Assembly: GCA_016721245.1 (NCBI GenBank)
Contig: JADKIQ010000004.1
Span: 62,001-126,000, forward strand
Source of the DNA: Sphingobacteriales bacterium
GTDB taxonomy: Bacteria; Bacteroidota; Bacteroidia; Chitinophagales; JADIYW01
Length of the DNA: 64,000 bases
Direction: 5' to 3'
Positions within the stretch are counted from its first letter, which is position 1. The number at the start of each line of letters is the position of its first letter. Below are positions 8,430-16,161 of the stretch, piece after piece. A program made the translations under genes and the position numbers. The notes beneath the pieces were generated by a model that had not been told where the DNA came from, made no database searches, and worked only from the letters and a program-made list of their open reading frames with translations.

Positions 8430-10068
8430 TTAGTCTGTTATGATAGTAATATAATAGTTTCAGGTCTTCGCTGGTAATATTGCCTTCTTTGGTACGCAGG
8501 ATGGGTAAATTGGTGTGGTAAATACATACGTTGGTAATCCCCAGTTCAATAATTTCATCCAGCTCTTTGGTCGTCATGTGCGGAGAAAGCTTGATTTGTT
8601 CCTTGTTGTTCAGTACATACAACTCGTCAATGACTCTTTTTACCGAAGTTTTGAAGGTGTCCCAGTCAATTTCACGGTCTTCATCGGAAGTACGCATTAA
8701 GGTGAATAAATCAGGATAGTCTAATTTCTTCTTCAGCAGCTCAAAAGCCACAAAGGAAACCACATGCGAGGAATAGACCACATTGTTTTTGAAAAAGCCT
8801 TCGATAATCTTGTCGCCCAGCATTTGGGTGTAAATCATTTCGCGCTGATCATCGGCTTTCAGTTGTCCTTTATTGACAAAGTAACTTCTGATTTCCACGG
8901 GATTTCCCAGCTTGTCAATACTGTTGCCATCTTCATCTAAAGAATTACCAAAAACATCCATTGGTTCACTTAATGAAAGAGTTATATCAGTTGATTTAGA
9001 GAAAGTTTCCCAGAAAAACTTCCAGATACCCTTGCCGGCAGTCTGTGGTTTGTCGTATACGAGGTATTGTTCCTTTCCGGTTCTTCTCAGCTGATCTTCA
9101 ATCAGGGAAGAAGCTTCCAGTACGAAATGGTAACTAATCGTGAGCGGAACCACAAATATCTTTGGAGCCAGATTGGCCGGATTCTTCTCAAAATGGATGC
9201 GTTGTGCTTCCATTACGGTACCCAGCAAACCGAGTTTTAGTTCCGTTTCGATATTGCCTGCACGGGAACGGGTACCACCGGGAAAGAAGATGGTATGAGC
9301 TCCTGCCAGTACATTGGTCTTAGAATAGGATTTCAACGTTTCGAGGTAAATCGGATTCTTTTTTCGCCTGTCTAACTTATACGCTCCCAGATTTCCGGCA
9401 AAAAAGCTGAATATCTTGGAATTGAACAGGTTTAAGCCCGCGCCGTACTGAAACGCCGGCATACCGATATAATCCATTCCAAAGCCAATAATGGCAGAAT
9501 CGAGGTTGCTGAAATGGGTTGGAACGAGGATAACCGTCCCTTTTAAGGATAGATTACGCAGTTTTTCCACCGGACCGGCCACAATCAGCTTGTCTTTGAG
9601 TTTTTCCTGCGGATTGAAAATGCCTTTAAATCCACCGAAATGGGAATTAAACAAGCGGGCGAACACCCGAACCAGCAACTGACGGGCAAACCAGAACATA
9701 TTTGGTTCGAAATGCCCGATGATTTCATTGGCATAGCGCGACATGATATCCTGCAGCAGTTCCTGATGTTGTTCTTTGGAGATGTCTTCGTCCATATGAG
9801 CAGGATCTGCCTGCAATAGGCGTTTTTTTACTTTCCCCCAAAACTCTTTCTCATCTTCCGGGTCTACTTCCCAGGCTTCACTACGAAGACGGATATGCTC
9901 CAGATATAATGTTTTCTGTAATTGGTCGCGTAATTGAGAAAGGGTAGGATGTGCTTTATTGAATTCTAAAACCGCTTCGGAAATGGTTTCCTGTAATATC
10001 TTATCTCTTTTTTGCGCTATCAGGTTGATAGGCCAGTCTTTAATTCTTGGTATAACAGATTTGAGCAT
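8401..10068 (-). CDS. PlsB-like glycerol-3-phosphate/1-acylglycerol-phosphate acyltransferase
   Basis: 555 residues. The acyltransferase signature H-x4-D is present as THFSNLDS, with the block IFFPGGTRSRAG corresponding to the second PlsB/PlsC motif and IFVVPLTISYH to a later block. An extended N-terminal helical region is like that of long Bacteroidota acyltransferases. It probably acylates glycerol-3-phosphate or lysophosphatidate at the membrane. Overlap with gpsA, which supplies glycerol-3-phosphate, makes a first-step phospholipid operon. Exact positional specificity (plsB versus plsC type) cannot be fixed from sequence alone. Confidence 0.88.
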   Translation of the reverse strand: MLKSVIPRIKDWPINLIAQKRDKILQETISEAVLEFNKAHPTLSQLRDQLQKTLYLEHIRLRSEAWEVDPEDEKEFWGKVKKRLLQADPAHMDEDISKEQHQELLQDIMSRYANEIIGHFEPNMFWFARQLLVRVFARLFNSHFGGFKGIFNPQEKLKDKLIVAGPVEKLRNLSLKGTVILVPTHFSNLDSAIIGFGMDYIGMPAFQYGAGLNLFNSKIFSFFAGNLGAYKLDRRKKNPIYLETLKSYSKTNVLAGAHTIFFPGGTRSRAGNIETELKLGLLGTVMEAQRIHFEKNPANLAPKIFVVPLTISYHFVLEASSLIEDQLRRTGKEQYLVYDKPQTAGKGIWKFFWETFSKSTDITLSLSEPMDVFGNSLDEDGNSIDKLGNPVEIRSYFVNKGQLKADDQREMIYTQMLGDKIIEGFFKNNVVYSSHVVSFVAFELLKKKLDYPDLFTLMRTSDEDREIDWDTFKTSVKRVIDELYVLNNKEQIKLSPHMTTKELDEIIELGITNVCIYHTNLPILRTKEGNITSEDLKLLYYYHNRLIGYGLHKCI

Positions 10069-10169
10069 GATTACCTTTCAGCTAAGTAAGGTAAAAATAT
10101 GTATTAAATTGTGAAAATTTAAAATTAAGCGATATGTTTTTTCTTTTGTCACTTTTTGAAGTCAAAAAT

Positions 10170-10256
10170 ACCTCACCCCAAGTCAAACTTTGTTTGACTT
10201 TTCCCCTATCCAAATGGAGAGGGGTGATTCCGACTTTATCGGAATCGGGGAGAGGT
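10170..10256. repeat. Cloverleaf-like structured repeat (three hairpins closed by an outer stem)
   Basis: Outer arms ACCTCACCCC (10170-10179) and GGGGAGAGGT (10247-10256) pair with one mismatch. Inside lie three hairpins. Arm 1 is AAGTCAAAC/GTTTGACTT with a TTT loop (10180-10200). Arm 2 is CCCCT-A-TCC/GGA-G-AGGGG with an AAAT loop (10203-10224). Arm 3 is GATTCCGA/TCGGAATC with a CTTTA loop (10226-10246). Nearly every base is paired. It resembles dispersed CCTC...GAGG elements known between genes in Bacteroidota genomes. No coding function. Confidence 0.8.
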
Positions 10257-10321
10257 TAAGAGTTCTAAATTTCCTGCAGATTGTAAAATAATTTTAAAGT
10301 ATAATAAGGAAAAGCATCCTG

Positions 10322-10339
10322 TCCCGATAACTATCGGGA
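10322..10339. repeat. REP-like palindrome TCCCGATA(AC)TATCGGGA
   Basis: Eighteen-base palindrome-like hairpin with 8-bp arms. It sits inside a larger shared block that starts CATCCTG and ends TTGTTTCAGGATCT; the outer ATCCTG/CAGGAT pieces are also complementary. The same block with a different core occurs at 49103-49138. Confidence 0.75.
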
Positions 10340-10396
10340 TTGTTTCAGGATCTATTGTTATTGTTGTTTTCATTTTATTTCTTATTTTGCTATAGT

Positions 10397-11053
10397 ATGC
10401 GGTTTAATCCTGAGATAAAATATGATACGGAAGAGTTGGAGCAATTGATTTCCAAAGGAGAGGGCGTGCAGCAGGATTTCAAGCAGAGTATCAGCAGTTC
10501 GAGGAAAATTGCCCGTACACTGGCGGCTTTTGCGAACAACCGTGGAGGTAAGCTGCTGATTGGCGTGAAAGACAGCGGTCATCTGCTGGGCTGCGATACG
10601 GAAGAAGAAATGTATATGGTGTACGAGGCGGCGGAACATTACTGCGAACCGCCGATAGATGTGCACTTTAGCGTTTATGAAACCGAAGAAGAGCTTTCCG
10701 TGCTGGTGGCGGAGGTGAAAAACAGCCTGCGCAAACCGCATTTTGCCATGGATGACCATGACGAATGGCAGTTGTATATGCGCAGCAGCGATAAAACCAT
10801 GGTGGCCTCTAAGAACACGAAGAAGATGCTGGAATATGAAGATGTGGAGGGCGAGAGCAACGAAAAGTTGGATTCCAAAGAGCAGTTTGCTATTGATTAT
10901 TTACAGAAGAATGAAGTCTTATTACCCAAAGAATATGCCCGCAGACTGAATATTTCACTGCAGCGGGCCAATGCCATCTTAGTAAAACTTACTAAACTGG
11001 GCTTGGTATTACACAACAAAGACGGCAGAGGTGATTATTATATGCTGCGCTAG
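10397..11053 (+). CDS. AlbA_2/Schlafen-type putative DNA-binding protein with C-terminal winged-helix-like domain
   Basis: 218 residues from the ATG at 10397; an upstream in-frame ATG would add an implausible hydrophobic leader. The AlbA_2 (AAA_4/Schlafen-type) signature is visible: SKGEGVQQDFKQSI, then ARTLAAFANNRGGKLLIGV, then a LLGCDTEEE segment. The last 60 residues (AIDYLQKNEVLLPKEYARRL...ILVKLTKLGLV) look like a winged helix. Such proteins are usually thought to be transcription regulators, with unclear ligand. The gene is richer in GC than its surroundings and lies between two TCCCGATA/TATCGGGA palindromes. Confidence 0.8.
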   Translation: MRFNPEIKYDTEELEQLISKGEGVQQDFKQSISSSRKIARTLAAFANNRGGKLLIGVKDSGHLLGCDTEEEMYMVYEAAEHYCEPPIDVHFSVYETEEELSVLVAEVKNSLRKPHFAMDDHDEWQLYMRSSDKTMVASKNTKKMLEYEDVEGESNEKLDSKEQFAIDYLQKNEVLLPKEYARRLNISLQRANAILVKLTKLGLVLHNKDGRGDYYMLR

Positions 11054-11065
11054 TTAATTTGTCTG

Positions 11066-11083
11066 TCCCGATAGTTATCGGGA
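11066..11083. repeat. REP-like palindrome TCCCGATA(GT)TATCGGGA
   Basis: Exact reverse complement of the 10322-10339 palindrome, placed 13 nt after the stop of the AlbA_2-type gene. It could act as a transcription terminator hairpin for that gene, although no U-run follows. Confidence 0.7.
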
Positions 11084-11150
11084 GGATTCTCTGGATTTAT
11101 GGATTAAAGGATTGGATTGTTTTGGTTCTTGAGACACGAACAAGGGCTAT

Positions 11151-11525
11151 TTAGTGGTCATATCCTGTCAAGTACCATTTATAATATCCAATAAATCCAG
11201 CCATTATCAAAATTACATAAAGCAAATTTACTATAAGTCTGAGTTTTTTAGTTGGTTTAATTAATCTCCATACAGATAATCCAAAAATAAGGAAGCAACC
11301 AATTATAAATACTAACTCTTGCCAAATATAATTCCGTGTCCATGAATGATCATTAATGTTCTTTTGATATACAATTTCATAATCAGAAGGATTTGAAATA
11401 AATTGGAATAAGTCTAAAATTATACATCCGCAAAACAATAAAATAAATACAGAGAGTATACATACAAATGCTTTTTCAATTCTTAATATTAACGTACTAT
11501 CCATATTCACACTCTTTCTATTCAA
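11151..11525 (-). CDS. Small hypothetical membrane protein
   Basis: 124 residues with three predicted membrane segments: AFVCILSVFILLFCGCIIL, VFIIGCFLIFGLSVW and IVNLLYVILIMAGFIGYY. A loop of about 35 residues lies between the first two. A second ATG at 11504 could also serve as the start. No family recognised. Base composition is AT-rich, unlike the neighbouring AlbA_2 gene, and it has no obvious operon partner. Confidence 0.55.
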   Translation of the reverse strand: MNRKSVNMDSTLILRIEKAFVCILSVFILLFCGCIILDLFQFISNPSDYEIVYQKNINDHSWTRNYIWQELVFIIGCFLIFGLSVWRLIKPTKKLRLIVNLLYVILIMAGFIGYYKWYLTGYDH

Positions 11526-11566
11526 ATATACTTTTTTATAAATAAAGTTGGAAAATTCTACCCATG

Positions 11567-11620
11567 ATTCTGTAAACTAAAAAACTCCTTCGATGGAAGG
11601 AGTTTTATGCATACTTTTTA
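11567..11620. repeat. Direct repeat copy A (terminator plus flanks)
   Basis: ATTCTGTAAACTAAAAAA leads into the CTCCTTC/GAAGGAG stem and continues to ATACTTTTTA. Nearly the same 53-54 nt recur at 12183-12235, with only the loop and a few downstream bases changed. The lipoprotein gene lies between the copies. Confidence 0.8.
11581..11606 (-). terminator. Rho-independent terminator (copy 1)
   Basis: Perfect stem AAAACTCCTTC/GAAGGAGTTTT with a four-base loop. On the minus strand the stem is followed by TTTTTT, so it ends the transcript of the lipoprotein gene at 11700-12101. It can also work on the plus strand. Confidence 0.85.
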
Positions 11621-11699
11621 CAGCGTAATATTTTAATTCTTTGCCATTAATAATTTAAGGCAAAATTTCTTAGAAAAAATCCCGTAAATAAATTATGCA

Positions 11700-12101
11700 C
11701 TACGATTTTGTAGCTGTAAAATTTAAGTTTGCTGACGGCATTGTTGCATTGGTACCAGTTCCCGATTCCATTTTGGTGTTGTTGGTCGTAAGTGTAGCTT
11801 GCCCTACATAACTTCCTGATACAGTAGCTAATGTAAAGAACAGTCTTACCGTGCTGGAGTTTGGCGTAAGGTTCCAGGTACCGTTAATAGCAAAACTGGA
11901 GCCGTTGGTAAGGCTGCCGGTTAGTGTACCATCTGCATTAAAATTTAATACAAATGGACGGTCGCTGAGGGTTAGTCCGGGAACATTGGCAAGCCCGTTC
12001 CAAGTAGTGCCGCTTAAGTCAACAGGTGCAGTTGTTTCAGTCTTTGTACAAGAGGTGATGATGAGTGCAATTGAGATTGCGAACATAAATAGCTTATTCA
12101 T
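11700..12101 (-). CDS. Small secreted lipoprotein, beta-rich
   Basis: 133 residues from MNKLFMFAISIALIITSC, a lipoprotein signal with Cys18. The mature part has short beta-strand-like repeats (TTWNGLANVPG, LNFNADGTLTGSLTNG, FAINGTWNLTP) resembling lipocalin-like/META-type small barrels, but no family can be named with certainty. An upstream ATG would add 16 residues that do not look like a leader. The gene is framed by two near-identical terminators. Confidence 0.7.
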   Translation of the reverse strand: MNKLFMFAISIALIITSCTKTETTAPVDLSGTTWNGLANVPGLTLSDRPFVLNFNADGTLTGSLTNGSSFAINGTWNLTPNSSTVRLFFTLATVSGSYVGQATLTTNNTKMESGTGTNATMPSANLNFTATKS

Positions 12102-12182
12102 ATTTTTGGTTTTATATGTAAAATTACTTATTCTCAACCACAAATGCAATAGCTTTGAGGCTAATTTTCTGCTAGTTACAAT

Positions 12183-12235
12183 ATTCTGTAAACTAAAAAA
12201 CTCCTTCAGTCGAAGGAGTTTTTGTATACTTTTTA
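12183..12235. repeat. Direct repeat copy B (terminator plus flanks)
   Basis: Second copy of the block at 11567-11620: ATTCTGTAAACTAAAAAA, the stem CTCCTTC/GAAGGAG, then GTATACTTTTTA. It lies between secG and the lipoprotein gene. Confidence 0.8.
12196..12223 (-). terminator. Rho-independent terminator after secG
   Basis: Stem AAAAACTCCTTC/GAAGGAGTTTTT with loop AGTC, U-rich on both strands. It lies 23 nt past the secG stop, so it ends the miaB-to-secG transcript. Confidence 0.85.
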
Positions 12236-12245
12236 AAGCTAACTA

Positions 12246-12596
12246 TTATTTAGCCGGTTGTGTCGGATTTTGTGGTGCTTGTGCAGGTGGTGTTGGTGCC
12301 GTTGGTAAAGAGGGAACAGTAGATTTTGCTGCGCCTTCCGTTAATGTTTTCACTTGTTCTTTAGAACCTACTTTTGGTACGACGAAAGCCGTCATTACAC
12401 ATAAAGCCAACAAGGCGATTGCACTGCCCCAGGTAGTTTTTTCCATTACATCACCGGCACTTTGTACGCCGATTACGTTAGAAGCTGCGCTTCCGATGCC
12501 GCCGCTTAAGCCGCCACCTTTAGGATTTTGAATTAAAACGATTAAGATGATAAAGAGGCAAACTACAATTATCAGTATGGTAAGGAATGTAAACAT
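12246..12596 (-). CDS. secG: Preprotein translocase subunit SecG
   Basis: 116 residues. Two membrane segments (FLTILIIVVCLFIILIVLIQ and SAIALLALCVMTAFVV) flank the family signature NPKGGGLSGGIG and the GVQSAGDVMEKTTWG segment typical of Bacteroidota SecG. It stabilises SecYE during Sec-dependent export at the inner membrane. The C-terminal tail is Pro/Ala-rich (PTAPTPPAQAPQNPTQPAK). The start lies 1 nt after the stop of the acidic TPR gene, so the two are translated in tandem. Confidence 0.95.
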   Translation of the reverse strand: MFTFLTILIIVVCLFIILIVLIQNPKGGGLSGGIGSAASNVIGVQSAGDVMEKTTWGSAIALLALCVMTAFVVPKVGSKEQVKTLTEGAAKSTVPSLPTAPTPPAQAPQNPTQPAK

Positions 12597-12597
12597 G

Positions 12598-14964
12598 TTA
12601 TTTTTCTTTTTCTATTTTTTCAATTAAGGCTGCAAAGTAAGCACTTTTTTCGGGAAATTTCAAAAGAAGTGTGTTATAAATCTCTAAAGCTTTGTCGGTT
12701 TTGCCTTGTTTGTGGTAAATTTTCGCTAAAGTCTCAGTCATCATGTCCTGTTTAAAACTCACTGATTCAGAAGCCACTTTGGTCACCGCTTCGTCTATTT
12801 CATTGAATAAGTCCACTTCGCCCTCTTCAAAATTGGGTTCAAACAGCTTTTGTTCTTCTTTTTGTATCTCTTTTTTGTGTGCGATAGTCTGTTCTACCTC
12901 ATACCTCGGAATTTCTATCCAGTTATCCGGTTCTTTCAATGTTTCACTGGTTTGTATCTGCAGATTGCCGTCCAGCAGTTTCAGCCATTCCACAAAGGTA
13001 TGTGGTTCTTTTATCACGGCTTCATCCAGTTTTTGAGCCGGAATTTCGTCTTCAATGGACTGCTCGTGAACGACTTGTGTTTTTTCAGGTACTGTTTCTA
13101 CCTGTATTTCTTTGTCGGTGATAATCTCCGGAATGATGTGCTCTTCTATGACATCTTCTTCCACATTCGGGATAAATAAATCCGATTTCGGACTAATCAA
13201 GGCGGTATCGTCGATTGCTTCCCCTTGCTCTTTCAGGTCTTCTTCAATAATTTCTTTTATTATTGTTTTGTCTTCAACACTAACAGATGCAATGGGAACG
13301 ATTACTTCTTCCTGTAATTGTTCCAGCGTTACAGTGGTTTTTTCATTTTTTAATTCAGCGGTATCCACTTTAACCAATAAAGGCTGCGGGAATATTTCTG
13401 CAAAACGATCCAGCTCTTCCGTTTCCCCTTTTGTTTCTACTGCTTTTTCTGCTGTAGTTTCAGGTGTTTCAAGCGTTTCTTCAGTTTCCGTATGCGGAAG
13501 AATATCAATAATGGATGTTTCTGTATGTGCTGGGGCAATTTCGTGTATAGTGTGTTCCGGTTCGTGAATGGTAGCCAGTACGTCCACATCCTCCATTTCC
13601 TGTTGCACTTCTTCCTGTAGCTTGGTTTCGATTAACTCGATGTCTTTTTCAAACTCAGGAGCAGGAGAGATGCTGATGATATCTTCCAGCGGATTTTTTT
13701 CGTCTTCTATTTCCGCAGGGATGATGACACGCTCCGTTTTTTCTACAATCTTGATGTCTCCGGTGAGTGGTAATGCTTCTATGATTGCTTCTTCCACCGT
13801 CTCTTCATTACTTTTTTCAGTAATTTCTGCTGTCTCCGTTTCTTCTGTGTGTTCGGTTGCAGGTTCTGTTGTTGCTGCAATAATTTCTGTTTCCGTTGCA
13901 GGTTCAATCGTTTCCTCAACGGGGATTTCTGTTTTTATCTCTTCGTTAACTGGAGTCGACAGTTCTTCTCCGGCTAATTTTCTGGCGCGTTCTTCTTTTA
14001 TTTTCTGAATACGTGCAATGACTTCATCCTGGATAGAGAGCGGTTTTTCTGTAGTTTCAGGAGTAAGCGTTGCTGCCACTTCTAGCTTTTCAGGATCATT
14101 AACTACTTCAATCTCTTCTGTTTTACTTATTTCTTCTGTAATGGTTTCGTCAATAATTACCGGTTTTTCATCAATTGCGGGAGTTGAGCGGGAATCGGCA
14201 AATTCCTGAATTTGTTTTTCCCGTTCTTCTTTAATTCGCTGAATGCGGGCAATCACTTCATCCTGAATAGAAAGCGGAATAGTTGTTTTCTCCGGAGTTT
14301 TCTGCACTTGCTGCTCCTGAACTATTTCCGGTTCAATATTTTCTTCTTTGTGTTCTTCTTCCTTTGTTTCAGCTGCTTCAATTATTTCCGGTTTAACTTC
14401 ATGTAGCTCTTTCTCTTCTACAACTTCTTTTATTTCCTCTTCCTTCTGAAGTGGTTCTTCTGTGATTGTTTCTTCTTCTTTAGTTTCAATAATTTCCGGT
14501 GCCGGTGTTTCTGTTACTTCCGGAAGTTTACGTTCTCTTTCTTCTTTTAATTTCTGAATGCGTGCAATCACTTCATCCTGGATGGAAAGTTTTTTTTCTT
14601 CTACAATAACAGGTTCATCAATGATAGCAGGTGTTACAAGTGTTGCTTCAACTATTTCCGGTTTATCTTCAGGTATCTCTTTCTCTTCTACAAGTTCTGT
14701 TGTTTGTTCTTCTTCTATTTCGGTGTCCTCTGAAATTGTCTCTTGCGCTTCAGTATTTTCTTCGACTTTATCTTCCTCAATAATATCAATTACTTCAGTA
14801 GTATCCTGAACCGTTTCAAATTCAGGTAAAATAGTTTCTTCCTGAACAATAGTTTCTTCAACAACAGGCTGATTTTCTTTTCTGGCTCTTTCTTCTTTCA
14901 GCTGCTGTATTTCGAGCATGATTTGCTCTGCAATGGAAAGAGGTTTATCTGTAACAGGAATCAT
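12598..14964 (-). CDS. Large acidic repeat/TPR protein, C-terminal part of a frameshifted gene
   Basis: 788 residues, extremely rich in Glu, Thr, Ile and Val. Four imperfect copies of a helical motif are spread through it: PLSIAEQIMLEIQQLKEERA, KLSIQDEVIARIQKLKEERE, PLSIQDEVIARIQRIKEERE and PLSIQDEVIARIQKIKEERA. The C-terminus is one TPR-like unit (LAKIYHKQGKTDKALEIYNT). The frame is open upstream of the first ATG back to about 15018, where it meets the end of the 201-residue fragment in another frame. A single indel in an A-rich run probably split one protein of about 990 residues. Function unknown; it lies between lptE and secG. Confidence 0.75.
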   Translation of the reverse strand: MIPVTDKPLSIAEQIMLEIQQLKEERARKENQPVVEETIVQEETILPEFETVQDTTEVIDIIEEDKVEENTEAQETISEDTEIEEEQTTELVEEKEIPEDKPEIVEATLVTPAIIDEPVIVEEKKLSIQDEVIARIQKLKEERERKLPEVTETPAPEIIETKEEETITEEPLQKEEEIKEVVEEKELHEVKPEIIEAAETKEEEHKEENIEPEIVQEQQVQKTPEKTTIPLSIQDEVIARIQRIKEEREKQIQEFADSRSTPAIDEKPVIIDETITEEISKTEEIEVVNDPEKLEVAATLTPETTEKPLSIQDEVIARIQKIKEERARKLAGEELSTPVNEEIKTEIPVEETIEPATETEIIAATTEPATEHTEETETAEITEKSNEETVEEAIIEALPLTGDIKIVEKTERVIIPAEIEDEKNPLEDIISISPAPEFEKDIELIETKLQEEVQQEMEDVDVLATIHEPEHTIHEIAPAHTETSIIDILPHTETEETLETPETTAEKAVETKGETEELDRFAEIFPQPLLVKVDTAELKNEKTTVTLEQLQEEVIVPIASVSVEDKTIIKEIIEEDLKEQGEAIDDTALISPKSDLFIPNVEEDVIEEHIIPEIITDKEIQVETVPEKTQVVHEQSIEDEIPAQKLDEAVIKEPHTFVEWLKLLDGNLQIQTSETLKEPDNWIEIPRYEVEQTIAHKKEIQKEEQKLFEPNFEEGEVDLFNEIDEAVTKVASESVSFKQDMMTETLAKIYHKQGKTDKALEIYNTLLLKFPEKSAYFAALIEKIEKEK

Positions 14965-15017
14965 AGGTATTATTATTGCTTCCGTTTTGTATTCCTCTGT
15001 AATAACTTCTTTTCTTC

Positions 15018-15572
15018 TTATTTCTTCGTTTCCCAGTAATCATTACTTGTTTCTTCTTCTAAAGCAGCAGTGGAAACTTCATCAATTGATACAACTTCTT
15101 CTTTGTGCTCAATGGTTGTTTCTTCAGGTTGTGTTATATCTTGATTTTCTGTGGCATTAATTATAGTTTCTTCCGCAGGTACTACAATTTCGGTTTTCTC
15201 TTCTTCCGTAACCAAAATCTCTTCCTGTACTTTGGTTTGCTTTTCGGATATAGTATCAATTATTGTTGCTGCCGAAATTTCTTCTTTGATTTCAACGGGA
15301 CTAATAACGTTTGTTGTTTTATCAAAAGAAGGCGATACTATTCTCGAATCAAAATGCGTGTCATTCAGTAGGTAGAATAATTTTTCTCTGTTGTTGAAAT
15401 AAAACGCAGTTTTATGTAAATCTGTTTCGGTGTAATTGCCCTTTCTTTTCAGTGCATATAAATGAAATAAAGAGACATAAGGATATTGCTGAATCCATTT
15501 TTGCAATTGGTCATCCGGCACTTCTTTCAGCAGCGCAGGATTTGATAATATGTCATGTAGCTGAAAACTCAT
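15018..15572 (-). CDS. N-terminal fragment of the acidic TPR-type protein
   Basis: 184 residues from MSFQLHDILSNPALLKE. The first 100 residues form a conserved-looking folded part (DDQLQKWIQQYPYVSLFHLY, HKTAFYFNNREKLFYLLN). After that the same Glu/Thr/Ile-rich composition begins as in the downstream fragment, then it stops after NDYWETKK in a run of A and AAG. The start is 1 nt after the lptE stop (TAAGATG), so translation is coupled; an upstream in-frame codon overlapping lptE is less likely. Confidence 0.75.
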   Translation of the reverse strand: MSFQLHDILSNPALLKEVPDDQLQKWIQQYPYVSLFHLYALKRKGNYTETDLHKTAFYFNNREKLFYLLNDTHFDSRIVSPSFDKTTNVISPVEIKEEISAATIIDTISEKQTKVQEEILVTEEEKTEIVVPAEETIINATENQDITQPEETTIEHKEEVVSIDEVSTAALEEETSNDYWETKK

Positions 15573-15573
15573 C

Positions 15574-16125
15574 TTACCAGTTGCCAAATGTACGATTGAA
15601 AATTTGTTGAACCAATCTGTCAAATATAGTATTTAAAAGGCTATTTTCTACATCAGAAAATTGTCTGTTTGCATCATAATTCTCACCATCTCTGAATGTC
15701 TGCGAAAAACTTTTGGAGTTGTCCCGTTTATTTACACAATCTAATTTTACAGAAATATTCAGTCTGTTTTGAGCCGTTGTTTCTGTATTGGTGATAGCTA
15801 CCGGGTCAATATTATATTCTGTAATGGTGGCACTAAATTCCAGGTCACCGCTTTCACGAATCATTACGAGACGCGTATCCCGCAAGAATTTTTCTTTTAT
15901 TTTTTCTGTAAAGGCAGGCGCTGCATTCGGATTTTGTAAAGTGGCAATATTTATAGTTTGCGACATCGAAAATGTTTTCCAGTTCGGATCTACACTTGCA
16001 TCGGTGAAACGGTATATTTTGCAGGAAGAAGTTGCCAGTACAAGGATTGAAATAATGAAGTAATAAAATAATGAAGTAATTTTACTTTTATGAATAACTG
16101 AATATTTAAAACTTTTTTCTCTCAT
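15574..16125 (-). CDS. lptE: LPS-assembly lipoprotein LptE family
   Basis: 183 residues. A membrane-targeting leader ends in a lipobox (LATSSC, Cys35), followed by KIYRFTDASVDPNWKTFSM. The remainder has the LptE-like order: a T(I)NIAT strand, FTEKIKEKFLRDTRLVMI, a DLEFSATITEYNIDPVAI strand and a C-terminal helix. It would form the plug for LptD (the gene at 25280-28045) in outer-membrane LPS insertion. It lies directly downstream of the sigma-54 regulator gene. The N-terminal leader is longer than usual. Confidence 0.85.
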   Translation of the reverse strand: MREKSFKYSVIHKSKITSLFYYFIISILVLATSSCKIYRFTDASVDPNWKTFSMSQTINIATLQNPNAAPAFTEKIKEKFLRDTRLVMIRESGDLEFSATITEYNIDPVAITNTETTAQNRLNISVKLDCVNKRDNSKSFSQTFRDGENYDANRQFSDVENSLLNTIFDRLVQQIFNRTFGNW

Positions 16126-16161
16126 TATTATATTATTTCATTGCTGAATTATTTCATTGGT

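Noticed and set aside
10680..10759. Antisense frames in the AlbA_2 gene
   Set aside because: High-GC gene gives long open antisense frames; the plus-strand protein has clear AlbA_2 motifs.
13112..14008. Long plus-strand open frames (Ser-rich translations) inside the acidic TPR gene
   Set aside because: They are antisense to Glu/Thr codons of the real gene; Ser-rich translations with no leader or family features are expected shadows.
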